DNA of 64,000 nt from an uncultured Lachnospiraceae bacterium (lineage in GTDB: Bacteria > Bacillota > Clostridia > Lachnospirales > Lachnospiraceae): NCBI GenBank assembly GCA_900551115.1, contig URUY01000001.1, forward strand, positions 62,001 to 126,000, written 5' to 3'. This document shows, one piece after another, positions 34,223 to 43,166 of this stretch. The position numbers were made by a program, and so were the translations under genes. The number at the start of each line of letters is the position of its first letter. Position 1 is the first letter of the stretch. The notes below the pieces were generated by a model. It was not told the origin of the DNA. It made no database searches and was given only the letters and a program-made list of their open reading frames with translations.

Positions 34223-35113
34223 TTACTGATTTTTCACCTGTTCTTTGAATTTCTGCCCGGCTTCAAGCCCGGCTGCTGTAGCTGCCAATCCGCCCAATGC
34301 CGTTTCTTTTAAGGATACATCCATTTTGTCTCCCACTTCACGCATGGCATCTATTACCTGGTCGGGAGGAATCCGGCTGGTGATTCCTGCAAGGGCCATA
34401 TCGGCTGCCGCCATAGCTCCTACCGCTCCGATTACGCCTCTTTTTATACAGGGCACCTCTACAAGTCCCGCTACAGGGTCACATACAAGCCCCAACAGGT
34501 TTTTCAGGGCCATGGCTGCCGCATGGATAATCTGCTCTGCGCTGCCGCCCTTTAGACTGACCATCATACCTGCCGCCATAGCGGAAGCCGAACCGATTTC
34601 CGCCTGACAGCCGCCCTGTGCGCCGCTTATGGAAGCCCTGAATGCAATGACCTGTCCGATACCGGCAGAAACATACAGAGCTTTTAGGATTTCTTCCGCA
34701 GACTCTCTCCTGCGTTTAAACCAGGGTATCAGTACTGCAGGCAGCACGCCGCAGGCTCCTGCGGTGGGTGCTGCCACAATCCTTTTCATACAGGCATTTG
34801 ATTCTCCCATTTCCAACGCTCCTGCAATCACCTCCGCCATATAAGAACCGCAGAGGCAGTCATCCCCCTGCGCCTTCAGGTACTGCTCCATTTTATAGCC
34901 GTCCCCGCCTGCCATTTTGCTGGCAGAACGGATATCCTTATCGTAGGTGGCTGCTGCAAGCAGCATGGCGTCCCAGGTATTCCGCATCTGCTCCATGGAA
35001 GCTTCTATGGTAACATCACGTTCTGCGGCATCCTCCTCCATAACAACCTGCCAAAATTCTTTTTTCTCCTCCGCACACCGCTTTACGATATCCTCCAATG
35101 CCTCAAACGCCAT
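34223..35113 (-). CDS. sdaAA: L-serine ammonia-lyase, iron-sulfur-dependent, alpha subunit
   Basis: Catalytic [4Fe-4S] subunit converting L-serine to pyruvate and ammonia, 296 residues. Conserved segments include APTAGACGVLPAV, ISGAQGGCQAEIGSA and LVCDPVAGLVEVPCIKR, which supply the cluster cysteines and the substrate pocket. It overlaps the beta-subunit gene by 11 bases. The two-subunit form is typical of anaerobic Firmicutes. Confidence 0.96.
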   Translation of the reverse strand: MAFEALEDIVKRCAEEKKEFWQVVMEEDAAERDVTIEASMEQMRNTWDAMLLAAATYDKDIRSASKMAGGDGYKMEQYLKAQGDDCLCGSYMAEVIAGALEMGESNACMKRIVAAPTAGACGVLPAVLIPWFKRRRESAEEILKALYVSAGIGQVIAFRASISGAQGGCQAEIGSASAMAAGMMVSLKGGSAEQIIHAAAMALKNLLGLVCDPVAGLVEVPCIKRGVIGAVGAMAAADMALAGITSRIPPDQVIDAMREVGDKMDVSLKETALGGLAATAAGLEAGQKFKEQVKNQ

Positions 35114-35780
35114 AGTTTCCTTCCTCCATATTGATATACGTTACCTTAATAATGCCGTGGCAGCTTTCCATTGTTTTTAAAATATCCCGTTCTACCTCCC
35201 TGTCCAGTTCTAAAACCATGACTGCAAAGCCTCCCCGCTTTGCCCGGTACAGCTGCATGGTTGCAATATTGATGCCTCTGTCCGAAAGCAGGGATGCCAC
35301 TTTTGCCACATTACCCGGCATATCCTGATTATGAACCACGAGCGTAGGTTTTTCAGCAGAAAAGTTTACGTCTATCCCATCCAGCCTGTGTACCATTACC
35401 CGTCCGCCGCCAATAGACGCCGCCTGTATCTGAAGGGAGCCGCCCCTGCTTCCCCGAAGCGTCAGCACTGCCGTATTTGGATGTGCATTTTTAATATGCC
35501 TGCTTTCAAATACAAAATCCAAACCTTCACCTTCTGCAATACGAAAGCTGTCCGGTATCCGCATATCATCAGGCTGCATGCCCAAAACGCCCGCAATCAG
35601 GGCTTTGTCCGTTCCATGTCCCACACCTGTAGTAGCAAAAGAACCGTGGAGGATAATATGGGCGTATACGGGTTTATCCTGCAAAAGCATCCGTGCTATA
35701 TAACCGATTCTGACTGCACCTGCCGTATGGGAGCTGCTGGGTCCTACCATGACCGGTCCCAAAATATCAAATATACTCAT
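35103..35780 (-). CDS. sdaAB: L-serine ammonia-lyase, iron-sulfur-dependent, beta subunit
   Basis: Partner subunit of 225 residues. The N-terminal part (DILGPVMVGPSSSHTAGA) is the serine dehydratase beta fold. The C-terminal 75 residues form an ACT domain (VHNQDMPGNVAKVASLLSD), a likely regulatory site. It precedes and overlaps sdaAA, so both are translated from one message. Confidence 0.95.
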   Translation of the reverse strand: MSIFDILGPVMVGPSSSHTAGAVRIGYIARMLLQDKPVYAHIILHGSFATTGVGHGTDKALIAGVLGMQPDDMRIPDSFRIAEGEGLDFVFESRHIKNAHPNTAVLTLRGSRGGSLQIQAASIGGGRVMVHRLDGIDVNFSAEKPTLVVHNQDMPGNVAKVASLLSDRGINIATMQLYRAKRGGFAVMVLELDREVERDILKTMESCHGIIKVTYINMEEGNYGV

Positions 35781-35810
35781 ATAAAACCTTCTTTCGCTAA
35801 AATCTGTTCC

Positions 35811-36716
35811 TTATAAAATATCCAAAAGATGTTTGAAATAATCCGGCAGAGGAGCTTCTACCTCCATATATTCTCCTGTAGCAGGATGTACAAACCCCAA
35901 AATTTGGGCATGCAGTGTCTGTCCCTCCAGCTTAAACGGTGATTTGATATGGCCATATACCTCATCTCCTAAAAGAGGGTGTCCAATGCTTGCCATATGT
36001 ACCCTTATCTGATGGGTACGCCCGGTTTCCAATACGCATTCAATGCAGGTATATTTGTCAAATCTCTTTAAAACACGGTAATGGGTAACGGCATTTTTCC
36101 CTTTTTCATTGACAGCCATTTTCTTCCTGTCGGAGGGGTGTCTGCCTATAGGTCTGTCTATAGTCCCCTCTTCTTCATTAATCACACCATGGCAGATGGC
36201 AATATAACGGCGATTAATGGAATGCTCCTTTAGCTGCTCCGCCAGCTTTCTGTGGGCAGTATCATTTTTACAGACAATTAAAGACCCTGTCGTGTCCCGG
36301 TCTATCCGGTGGACGATTCCCGGTCTCATACAGCCGTTTATCCCGGAAAGCTCACTGCCGCAATGGTACATAAGCGCATTCACAAGCGTTCCCGTATAAT
36401 GTCCTGCAGCGGGATGTACTACCATGCCCTTCGGTTTATTCACTACAATCACATCACTATCTTCGTATAGAACAGACAGCGGAATATTTTCTGCACAGAT
36501 ATCCGGTTCTACTGCCTTGGGAAGGGAAAATGCCACATCATCATCCGTTTTCACACGGTAGCTTCCCTTTACAGCCTTCCCGTTTACGGTTACGGCTTCT
36601 TCCTTTATCAACCTCTGTATATAAGAGCGCGACAAAGAATCGATAAGCATACTCATACACTTATCGATTCTCTCGTCTTCCATCTCTTCAGTTATCTGAA
36701 AACGAAACTCATCCAT
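35811..36716 (-). CDS. RluA/RluD family pseudouridine synthase
   Basis: RNA pseudouridine synthase of 301 residues. An S4 RNA-binding domain is at about 13-60, and the catalytic domain carries HRIDRDTTGSLIV with the essential Asp, plus the ETGRTHQIRVHM motif. It is RluD-like, with 23S rRNA helix 69 as the expected target; exact specificity is inferred. It lies 8 bases after lspA, and the same pairing is common in Firmicutes. Confidence 0.93.
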   Translation of the reverse strand: MDEFRFQITEEMEDERIDKCMSMLIDSLSRSYIQRLIKEEAVTVNGKAVKGSYRVKTDDDVAFSLPKAVEPDICAENIPLSVLYEDSDVIVVNKPKGMVVHPAAGHYTGTLVNALMYHCGSELSGINGCMRPGIVHRIDRDTTGSLIVCKNDTAHRKLAEQLKEHSINRRYIAICHGVINEEEGTIDRPIGRHPSDRKKMAVNEKGKNAVTHYRVLKRFDKYTCIECVLETGRTHQIRVHMASIGHPLLGDEVYGHIKSPFKLEGQTLHAQILGFVHPATGEYMEVEAPLPDYFKHLLDIL

Positions 36717-36724
36717 ATCTTTCG

Positions 36725-37258
36725 CTATTTCACCTCGCGGAATTTTTTCTGTTTAAAGTTTAAAAAAGCCAAATCTTCTTCTTTGTAAACAAACAGAAAC
36801 AACACAGCCAGTAAAATGACTGACACCACAATGCATATATCCGCCACATTGAAAATCGGAAAATCAATCAGGGAAAAATAAATAAAATCCACCACATATC
36901 CCAAACAGATGCGGTCAATCATATTTCCCACAGCACCGCCTGTAAGCAGCCCGCACAGAAAATAAAGCACGCGGAATTTTTTTACATCCGGCAGCTTGAT
37001 GACAAAAAACAATACCGCCGCAAGAAATACGATTCCCATAAACAATATAAAAATAATCTGTCCTTCCAGCATGCTCCATGCAATACCCGTATTGGAGAAA
37101 AACTGAAACTCCAGTACTCCTTCTATCAGCGGATACGTTCCTTTGCCCTGTAAATGTGTGATTGCCAGATATTTGGTCCACTGATCAAACAAAACGGCTG
37201 CCAGCATAATCAGAAAAAACACTGCAATCCCTTTGATTTTTGACTTATGTTTACTCAT
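36725..37258 (-). CDS. lspA: Lipoprotein signal peptidase (signal peptidase II)
   Basis: Membrane aspartyl protease that removes signal peptides of lipoproteins such as the LivJ protein in this window. It has 177 residues with four hydrophobic helices. The catalytic aspartates are Asp115 (GNMIDR) and Asp140 (FNVAD). The frame is open to 37288, but the ATG at 37258 has a GAGG site 6 bases away and reduces the aroB overlap to 8 bases, so I chose it. Confidence 0.96.
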   Translation of the reverse strand: MSKHKSKIKGIAVFFLIMLAAVLFDQWTKYLAITHLQGKGTYPLIEGVLEFQFFSNTGIAWSMLEGQIIFILFMGIVFLAAVLFFVIKLPDVKKFRVLYFLCGLLTGGAVGNMIDRICLGYVVDFIYFSLIDFPIFNVADICIVVSVILLAVLFLFVYKEEDLAFLNFKQKKFREVK

Positions 37259-38408
37259 TTGCATCCTCTTCACTAAAATAGATTTCATTTACGGCATCCA
37301 AAATTTCTTTATCTGTTACCGTATTGTCAATGACTGCTTTTCCGATTCCCTTTAACAGGATAAATTTGATTTTTCCTGCTTCCATCTTTTTGTCTGAATG
37401 GGTCAGCTTCACAATCTCCTCAGGAACAATGCTGTCTATGCTGATAGGCAGGTTAAAGGGTACGAACATATCACGTATCTCATAATACTCTTCCATGCTA
37501 AGCATGTCCCTCTTATAGGAAATATACGCTGCGGCAACTGCACCCAGGGCTACGCATTCCCCGTGATAAAAAGAAAATTGCTTTGCTTTCTCAATGGCAT
37601 GTCCGATGGTATGCCCAAAGTTAAGGACTGCCCGCTCGCCTTTTTCACCCGGATCCTTTTCTACAACCTGTTTTTTTATCTGACAGCTTCTATATACCAT
37701 TTCCTGCAAAACATCCGGATTCCGGTCACAGATTTCATACATGTTTTCAAGCAGCCATAAATAGTATGCCTCGTCCTTTATGAGACCATGCTTCATAATC
37801 TCCGCAAACCCTGCATAAAACTGTCTTTCCTCTAAGGTTGCCAGTACGGATACGTTCATGTATACGAGCCTTGGCATCTTGAAGGCCCCCACCATATTTT
37901 TGTAGGAATCAAAATCAACGCCGGTCTTGCCGCCGATAGAGCTGTCAGCCTGTGCCAGAAGCGTGGTCGGTATCTGCACAAAATCAATGCCGCGCAGATA
38001 GGTGGCTGCAACAAATCCGGTCAAGTCTCCCGTTACACCACCGCCTAATGCAAGCAGCATATCTGTTCTGTCAAAGCCCTCTTTTATCAGAAATTCATAA
38101 GCACTCTTTACGGTATCCAGATTTTTACTTTCTTCCCCAGCCGGAAAAGAAAACAGCACCGCTTTTTTACAGCATTCAGAAAGGGTTTTAAGAAGCGCAC
38201 TGCCGTACAGTCCGCAAACGTTGCTGTCCGTAATAATGCACAGCTTCTTATTTTCCGTGCCAAGCTTTAAAAGCTCCTCTGGCAGTCTGTCAAAGGACTG
38301 TTCATAGACAATCTCATAGCAGGGCTTTTTTTCATACATAATCTGTAATCGGTTATTTTCTGTCAGCTTTTTTGTTTCCATCAGCATAAAGGAAGGCGTT
38401 CCTTCCAT
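37251..38408 (-). CDS. aroB: 3-dehydroquinate synthase
   Basis: Second step of the shikimate pathway (DAHP to 3-dehydroquinate), NAD- and metal-dependent. The NAD-binding core GGGVTGDLTGFVAATYLRG and the GHTIGHAIE metal motif are clear. The start is uncertain. The ATG at 38408 sits immediately after AGGAGG (too close), and ATGs at 38387, 38381 and 38339 lack good sites. A small GGAAGG/CCTTCC hairpin lies between the first two. The full frame is 385 residues, slightly long at the N-terminus. It overlaps lspA at its 3' end. Confidence 0.94.
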   Translation of the reverse strand: MEGTPSFMLMETKKLTENNRLQIMYEKKPCYEIVYEQSFDRLPEELLKLGTENKKLCIITDSNVCGLYGSALLKTLSECCKKAVLFSFPAGEESKNLDTVKSAYEFLIKEGFDRTDMLLALGGGVTGDLTGFVAATYLRGIDFVQIPTTLLAQADSSIGGKTGVDFDSYKNMVGAFKMPRLVYMNVSVLATLEERQFYAGFAEIMKHGLIKDEAYYLWLLENMYEICDRNPDVLQEMVYRSCQIKKQVVEKDPGEKGERAVLNFGHTIGHAIEKAKQFSFYHGECVALGAVAAAYISYKRDMLSMEEYYEIRDMFVPFNLPISIDSIVPEEIVKLTHSDKKMEAGKIKFILLKGIGKAVIDNTVTDKEILDAVNEIYFSEEDANE

Positions 38409-38445
38409 CCTCCTGTCATTTACTTATCCTAAGGCAGCTCTCTTA

Positions 38446-38476
38446 TAAAAAGGACAGATATAAAATATCTGCCCTT
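38446..38476 (-). terminator. Intrinsic terminator after sepF
   Basis: An 11-bp stem with one G-T pair (38466-38476 with 38450-38460), 5-base loop, followed on the minus strand by TTTATAAG. It separates the sepF group from aroB-lspA. Confidence 0.75.
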
Positions 38477-38482
38477 ATGGCT

Positions 38483-38998
38483 TTAATATCCGTTATTAAT
38501 TGGTACTTCAAAGGAGCCTCCGTTTAAAATATCCTGAAAATCACCGGAAATATCTACACTCGCCGGTGTGATAATAAATATATAGTGGGATATCTTCTGC
38601 AGATTGCCGCTTATGGCAAAGCAGGAGCCTGAAGTAAAATCAATAATTCTCTGGGCTACATCCACATCCAGTCCTTCTAAATTGAGTACCACGGTTCTGT
38701 TGGCTAAAAGCGTCTCCGTAATCTCTCTTGCATCCTCTACGGAAGTAGGCTTGATTACACAGACCTCCATGCCGCCCGCTCCCTGCATTCTTCTGGTATT
38801 GCCCCTTGGCATGGGCGTTACCTTGGCTGCCGGCTTCCTGACAATTGCTTTTTCTTCTGCCTCCGGCTCCTTATAAGATTTCCTGGATGCCGGTTCCTCC
38901 GCATAATCATCTTCATCATCTAAATAATCATCATCGGTATCATACTCATCTTCATCGTTCAGCTTCATATAATTTAAAAACTTATCCATAACTCCCAT
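38483..38998 (-). CDS. sepF: Cell division protein SepF
   Basis: Membrane-tethering partner of FtsZ, 171 residues. A short N-terminal amphipathic segment (MGVMDKFLNYMKL) is followed by a very acidic linker and the SepF core at about 80-165 (VLNLEGLDVDVAQRIIDFTSG). A TTG at 39019 is in frame, but the ATG at 38998 has a GGAG site 9 bases upstream and gives the normal membrane-targeting start. It follows the YggS-type gene, as in many Gram-positives. Confidence 0.96.
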   Translation of the reverse strand: MGVMDKFLNYMKLNDEDEYDTDDDYLDDEDDYAEEPASRKSYKEPEAEEKAIVRKPAAKVTPMPRGNTRRMQGAGGMEVCVIKPTSVEDAREITETLLANRTVVLNLEGLDVDVAQRIIDFTSGSCFAISGNLQKISHYIFIITPASVDISGDFQDILNGGSFEVPINNGY

Positions 38999-39015
38999 TT
39001 TGGCACTCTCCTTAC

Positions 39016-39714
39016 TCAATTTAACACTCCGTAATCTCTTTCCCCAAATATACCGGTACCGACCCTTACATAAACGGCACCTTCTTCTACGGCAGTAACA
39101 TAGTCTCCCGTCATTCCCATTGACAATATGTCCATATTGACATTATCAATGTTTTTATTCATTATGTCAACAGATAATTGGCGCAAATTCACAAAATATT
39201 GTCTGTTTTCTTCCGCATTTTCTACATATGGTGCTATCGTCATCAATCCTTTGACATAAATCCCTGGCAAAGCCGCAATCTTTTCTACCAGACAGACAGC
39301 CTCCTTGCAGGTAGTGCCAAACTTGCTTTCCTCTCCGGCTACGTTCACTTCAACCAAAATATTAACCGTAGTTTCTTTTTTTACCGCTTCCCTGCTGATT
39401 TCTTCTGCAAGCTTCAGGGAATCCACACTGTGGATGAGAAACACCTTTCCCACAATATATTTTACCTTATTGCGCTGTAAATGCCCAATCATATGCCAGC
39501 GGATATCTTTCGGAAGCTGCTCGTACTTATCCATAAGCTCCTGTACCTTATTTTCGCCAAAGTCCCGGCAGCCTGCTTCATATGCTTCTAAAAGCAGGGG
39601 GACCGGCTTTGTCTTGCTCACTGCAATCAAAGAAACCTCGTTCGGTTTCCTGCCTGCCCGCACACAGGCTTCCTCAATGTTCTTTTTTACTTCCGCTATA
39701 TTTTCGCGAATCAC
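39016..39714 (-). CDS. YggS family pyridoxal phosphate homeostasis protein
   Basis: PLP-binding single-domain protein related to the alanine racemase barrel, 232 residues. The PLP lysine lies in LIAVSKTKP, and FGENKVQEL, WHMIGHLQRNK and MGMTGDY are family landmarks. The frame extends to an ATG at 39762 without a ribosome site. I chose the GTG at 39714, which has GGAGG at 8 bases and gives the family's usual start (IRENIAEVKKNI). It sits between the HlyD-like gene and sepF, equivalent to ylmE in Bacillus. Confidence 0.95.
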   Translation of the reverse strand: MIRENIAEVKKNIEEACVRAGRKPNEVSLIAVSKTKPVPLLLEAYEAGCRDFGENKVQELMDKYEQLPKDIRWHMIGHLQRNKVKYIVGKVFLIHSVDSLKLAEEISREAVKKETTVNILVEVNVAGEESKFGTTCKEAVCLVEKIAALPGIYVKGLMTIAPYVENAEENRQYFVNLRQLSVDIMNKNIDNVNMDILSMGMTGDYVTAVEEGAVYVRVGTGIFGERDYGVLN

Positions 39715-39754
39715 TCTGTTTTCCTCCGTTTGCAGCAGCTTTACAAAAAGCGGC

Positions 39755-41179
39755 TTATTCATAAATGAACTGGTCTGCCTCTACACTGGAAGCATCCTGT
39801 ACAATCAAATCGTATACATTCAGTCCATAGTCAGTATTGGAACGGACTATGGCATATTCGTCATTCTGATATAGAATCTCTATCTGCCTGAAATCAGCAT
39901 AGCCTTTATTCATATTGTAAACCCCTATCAGGGTGGCACGCTTGCTGACAGTATAGGTTTCCGTTGAATCCGTCATAAACAGATGGTCTCCGCTTTGGAT
40001 AACGCCGGCGTCTATATAGTATTCTCCCTCCACCAGGCTGTAAATGCTCACCTCCACGTACTCCGTGGTACGGGTACCGTCTTCCAGCACGGCTTCACGC
40101 AGTACACCATAGGAATCGGTCTCACCGCTCTGTGTAATATAGTCTTCGGGAATCAGGAAAAACTCTCTTTCTACAATGGAGCTGTTGGGAATCTTAAGGC
40201 CGGTCTCCTCATGCAGCAAAAGCTCCACCTCCAAAAAGCGGTCATTTACAAAACTGACCATGGAATTGGTAAAGGAAAGCTGTGCATAGGTGTTCCCGTC
40301 CTGATTATGTAAAATCGTTACCGCCGCCCAGGACTCGTCCTGATTTTTCATAAAACGAACCTTGACATATTCTGCCTCTTCAAGCTCTGTGGCCTTTCCG
40401 TCATCTACCGGAATCACAACCGACCAGTTTTCATTGCCGCAAACCTTATATACTGCGTCTCCCGCTGCAACCAGTTCATTTCCTAAAAGCTGTTTTTTTT
40501 CATAATCAGCATTCTCAAAGGTGTCTGCCGAAACCATATCCGGCGTCAGTGTTTCATAGCCGTCCAGCCAGTACATGATAATACCCGTATAGGGGGCATA
40601 GGACAAATTCACCATGCTTTTTAATTCCCCGCTGCTTAGGCTTGCGATATTGTCCATTAAGGAAGCGTTTGCCAGCTTTAGCACCGTTCCTTTAACGGTA
40701 TATTTAAAATCATAGGCTGACGCATAATTTTCCGGCGAAAAACCATGTGAAAAATTTACGATTTCACTTTTCAGCTGGGACAAATCCCCATCAGAAAGTG
40801 CATTTTCCCCCAGTTCTTCGCTGTTTATGTAATCAGAGAGCCTGCCGGTTTCATCCACCGTATAAATCAGGTTGCCTACAGCAACTCTCTCTCCTTCTCT
40901 CGCGTAATAATTTACATATCCTGCTGCATCCGCATTTACTACCGTCTCTTCTCTGAGTACAATCCCCGTATAGAGCTTCTCAGCAGAAAGAGACCCCTCT
41001 CTTACTTCATACGGACGGATATGGTTATCTTTAAAGTACATGCTGATGCAGATACAGACATAGATAAAAATAACCGCAAAAATAACCATGCCGATATTGA
41101 TATTCAAGGGCTTGCGGTACTTTCTGATCTTTGTCACTTTGGAAGAACCGTTACCTGCCACTGACGCACTCCTCTCCAC
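39755..41179 (-). CDS. HlyD-like membrane-fusion/adaptor domain protein
   Basis: A 474-residue protein with a basic cytoplasmic N-terminus, one membrane helix at about 29-47 and a large extracellular part. The lipoyl/HlyD-like half-motif is seen in GYVNYYAREGERVAVGNLIYTV, and a second barrel-sandwich-like region in the middle (AAGDAVYKVCGN). No ABC or RND partner is encoded nearby. It lies upstream of the YggS-type gene and sepF on the same strand, overlapping only the unused upstream extension of the former. A role in envelope assembly at the division site is a guess from position. Confidence 0.8.
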   Translation of the reverse strand: MERSASVAGNGSSKVTKIRKYRKPLNINIGMVIFAVIFIYVCICISMYFKDNHIRPYEVREGSLSAEKLYTGIVLREETVVNADAAGYVNYYAREGERVAVGNLIYTVDETGRLSDYINSEELGENALSDGDLSQLKSEIVNFSHGFSPENYASAYDFKYTVKGTVLKLANASLMDNIASLSSGELKSMVNLSYAPYTGIIMYWLDGYETLTPDMVSADTFENADYEKKQLLGNELVAAGDAVYKVCGNENWSVVIPVDDGKATELEEAEYVKVRFMKNQDESWAAVTILHNQDGNTYAQLSFTNSMVSFVNDRFLEVELLLHEETGLKIPNSSIVEREFFLIPEDYITQSGETDSYGVLREAVLEDGTRTTEYVEVSIYSLVEGEYYIDAGVIQSGDHLFMTDSTETYTVSKRATLIGVYNMNKGYADFRQIEILYQNDEYAIVRSNTDYGLNVYDLIVQDASSVEADQFIYE

Positions 41180-41223
41180 ATAACGCTTTTCTGCGCAAAA
41201 ATTTCCTGTTTCCTATTGCATAA

Positions 41224-41253
41224 TAAAGCCCCGGAAAGCATCCGAGGCTTTGT
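41224..41253 (-). terminator. Possible terminator after the P-loop gene
   Basis: A 10-bp stem with one G-T pair (AAAGCCTCGG with CCGGGGCTTT) lies about 17 bases beyond the P-loop gene stop. The minus-strand T-tract is weak (TTTATTATG); the plus-strand flank is more T-rich. Confidence 0.4.
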
Positions 41254-41269
41254 CTGTTTTATTTATGTA

Positions 41270-41689
41270 TTATAAAGAGATAACAATCTTTGATTTTACT
41301 GCTTCAGGAAGTTCATGTTCGTCTTTGGAAATGCTCAATATAAAATCAACCTCAAATTTTTCACTGATTTTCTCCAGCTTATCAATCGCCGGAACAATAT
41401 CACCCTCTTCTAAACGGGCAATCTTTAAAAAGCTGTCAAAATACATCTGCTGCAAATCGTGATCCTGAGAAATAATGCCGCTGATAAATCCTAAAAATTC
41501 ATCTGTATCATCTATCAGATACTCTGATACATCAATTAACCTTACTTTGTTATTCAGTTCATACATGTGCTTGGTACTCTTGTCGAGATATACGATGTTT
41601 CCGTTTACATCCTGTACTTGCGTATTTACTTTATCCAGCAAATGCTTTGTCTTGCCTTTACCTTTATTGCCTACAATTAATTGAACCAT
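41270..41689 (-). CDS. Small P-loop ATP/GTP-binding protein of unknown function
   Basis: A 139-residue protein with a clear Walker A motif at the very start (GNKGKGKT, residues 7-14) and a beta-strand with a basic/aromatic segment after it (NIVYLDKSTKHMY). The acidic C-terminal half ends DFILSISKDEHELP, which could provide Walker B. Similar proteins in Clostridia are sometimes called PilT-like, but it is far too short and lacks PilT hallmarks. It stands alone between the division cluster and the dacA-like gene. Confidence 0.8.
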   Translation of the reverse strand: MVQLIVGNKGKGKTKHLLDKVNTQVQDVNGNIVYLDKSTKHMYELNNKVRLIDVSEYLIDDTDEFLGFISGIISQDHDLQQMYFDSFLKIARLEEGDIVPAIDKLEKISEKFEVDFILSISKDEHELPEAVKSKIVISL

Positions 41690-41770
41690 CGGTGAACCCT
41701 CCTAAAGTAAATTGATATAAAGCTTTATACCTGTTTTTATTATAGAATATATCCTCTTAAAAAACAACTA

Positions 41771-42757
41771 TTATTTCCCTATTTCAGCGAGTAAATCCGA
41801 CATTACGCCATACAGGATATCACTAGTCTGGGAACGCATGACAACGGAAATATACGGCGCACCTGCCGTATCCCTTGACAGCAGTATCAGACAGTGCCCC
41901 GCTGCATTGGTCGTACCGGTTTTACCTCCTACTACCGTAATGCTGTCGGGCGCCTCGTAATGCTCCCTGAAATACAGGTTGGTGCTTCTGACAGACAGCT
42001 CCTTGCTTTCACCGTCCTTATCATAATATACGGTATTATAATTGGTCATATGAATAATTTCCCGAAAGTCTTCATATTTTATCGCTTCATTAAAAATCAG
42101 ATACATGTCATATGCCGTTGTATAATGATTGTCCGCCGTCAGCCCGTGGGGATTGGCAAAATTTGTATTGGTAGCGCCTATATCCCGTGCCTCCTGATTC
42201 ATCAGCTCCACGAAGCCTTCCACACTGCCGCCTACGCCTTCCGCAATAAGCATGCCCGCATCATTTGCGGAATACAAAAGCAGAACATGGAGCGCCTGGG
42301 ACAGCGTCATGGTATCTCCCACCTTCAGACCGCAGAGCTGGGCGCCGCTTTCCGTAATATTGATAGCGTTTGTCGCCGTAAGCACCTGGTCCATGGAACC
42401 GTATTTCAAGGCAACAAGTGCAGTCATAATCTTGGTAAGGCTGGCAGGGTACACTCTTTCATGGGCATTATACGAAAACAGCACCTCTGAATTGTTGACA
42501 TCACAAAGAAGCGCAGAGCCTGTTCCTGATATATCCAGATTATCATTACCGGAAACATCCTGCGTAACAATACACAAATCCTCTGCAAAGGGTGATGCCA
42601 GGGAAGCATTGACTGTGTGTACTACCTGAAAACTGCTTACGCCGTATTCTGCATTGTAGGCAAAGCTGTAGGCTTCCTTTCCGCATCCGGCTAAAAAGAT
42701 AAGCATCATAAAAAAGGCAAGTCCTATACAGCGCCCTCTTCTATTTGTACATTTCAC
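41771..42757 (-). CDS. D-alanyl-D-alanine carboxypeptidase (PBP5/DacA family), lipoprotein
   Basis: Trims the terminal D-Ala from peptidoglycan stem peptides, acting outside the membrane. It has 328 residues. The catalytic SLTK is at 106-109, SAN at 163-165 and KTG at 279-281. The N-terminus has a signal helix ending in a lipobox (LAGC, Cys25), so it is probably lipid-anchored, instead of using the C-terminal amphipathic helix of classical PBP5. The start is GTG at 42757 with a distant AGAGGAG site. It overlaps mgsA by 17 bases. Confidence 0.93.
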   Translation of the reverse strand: MKCTNRRGRCIGLAFFMMLIFLAGCGKEAYSFAYNAEYGVSSFQVVHTVNASLASPFAEDLCIVTQDVSGNDNLDISGTGSALLCDVNNSEVLFSYNAHERVYPASLTKIMTALVALKYGSMDQVLTATNAINITESGAQLCGLKVGDTMTLSQALHVLLLYSANDAGMLIAEGVGGSVEGFVELMNQEARDIGATNTNFANPHGLTADNHYTTAYDMYLIFNEAIKYEDFREIIHMTNYNTVYYDKDGESKELSVRSTNLYFREHYEAPDSITVVGGKTGTTNAAGHCLILLSRDTAGAPYISVVMRSQTSDILYGVMSDLLAEIGK

Positions 42758-43136
42758 GCCACTCTAAATCTCCTCTGTCCAATGACTTGATTAACAGTTC
42801 TGCAGAAGCTAAGTTTGTTGCAAGCGGAATATTATGCATATCGCATAACCGTATTACATTGTTCACATCCGGTTCATGCATCTTTGGTGACAGCGGATCC
42901 CGCAAGAAGATAACAAGATCAATCTGGTTATGCTCAATCTGCGCCCCTATCTGCTGCTCACCGCCCAAATGACCTGCCAGATATTTATGGATGGAAAGAT
43001 TGGTTACTTCTTCTATCAGCCTTCCCGTTGTACCCGTGGCATACAGCTCATTTTTGCTGAGTATGCCGCGATATGCGATACAGAAATTCTGCATCAGTTT
43101 CTTTTTTGCATCATGTGCAATCAAAGCAATATTCAT
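42741..43136 (-). CDS. mgsA: Methylglyoxal synthase
   Basis: Converts dihydroxyacetone phosphate to methylglyoxal and phosphate. It has 131 residues. Conserved segments IALIAHDAKK, ATGTTGRLI, GGEQQIGAQI and FLRDPLSPKMHEPDV contain the substrate phosphate loop and catalytic Asp. It lies between rodA and the dacA-like gene, a neighbourhood commonly seen in Clostridia. Confidence 0.96.
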   Translation of the reverse strand: MNIALIAHDAKKKLMQNFCIAYRGILSKNELYATGTTGRLIEEVTNLSIHKYLAGHLGGEQQIGAQIEHNQIDLVIFLRDPLSPKMHEPDVNNVIRLCDMHNIPLATNLASAELLIKSLDRGDLEWREMYK

Positions 43137-43166
43137 AGTCTCAACCCTCTCTTATTGTATCCCCAT

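Noticed and set aside
39305..39874. Plus-strand open frame opposite the yggS-type and HlyD-like genes
   Set aside because: Antisense shadow; the minus-strand genes have family motifs and the plus-strand frame has none.
41270..41689. Twitching motility ATPase PilT
   Set aside because: Only 139 residues with a Walker A motif; lacks the Asp/His boxes and N-terminal domain of PilT.
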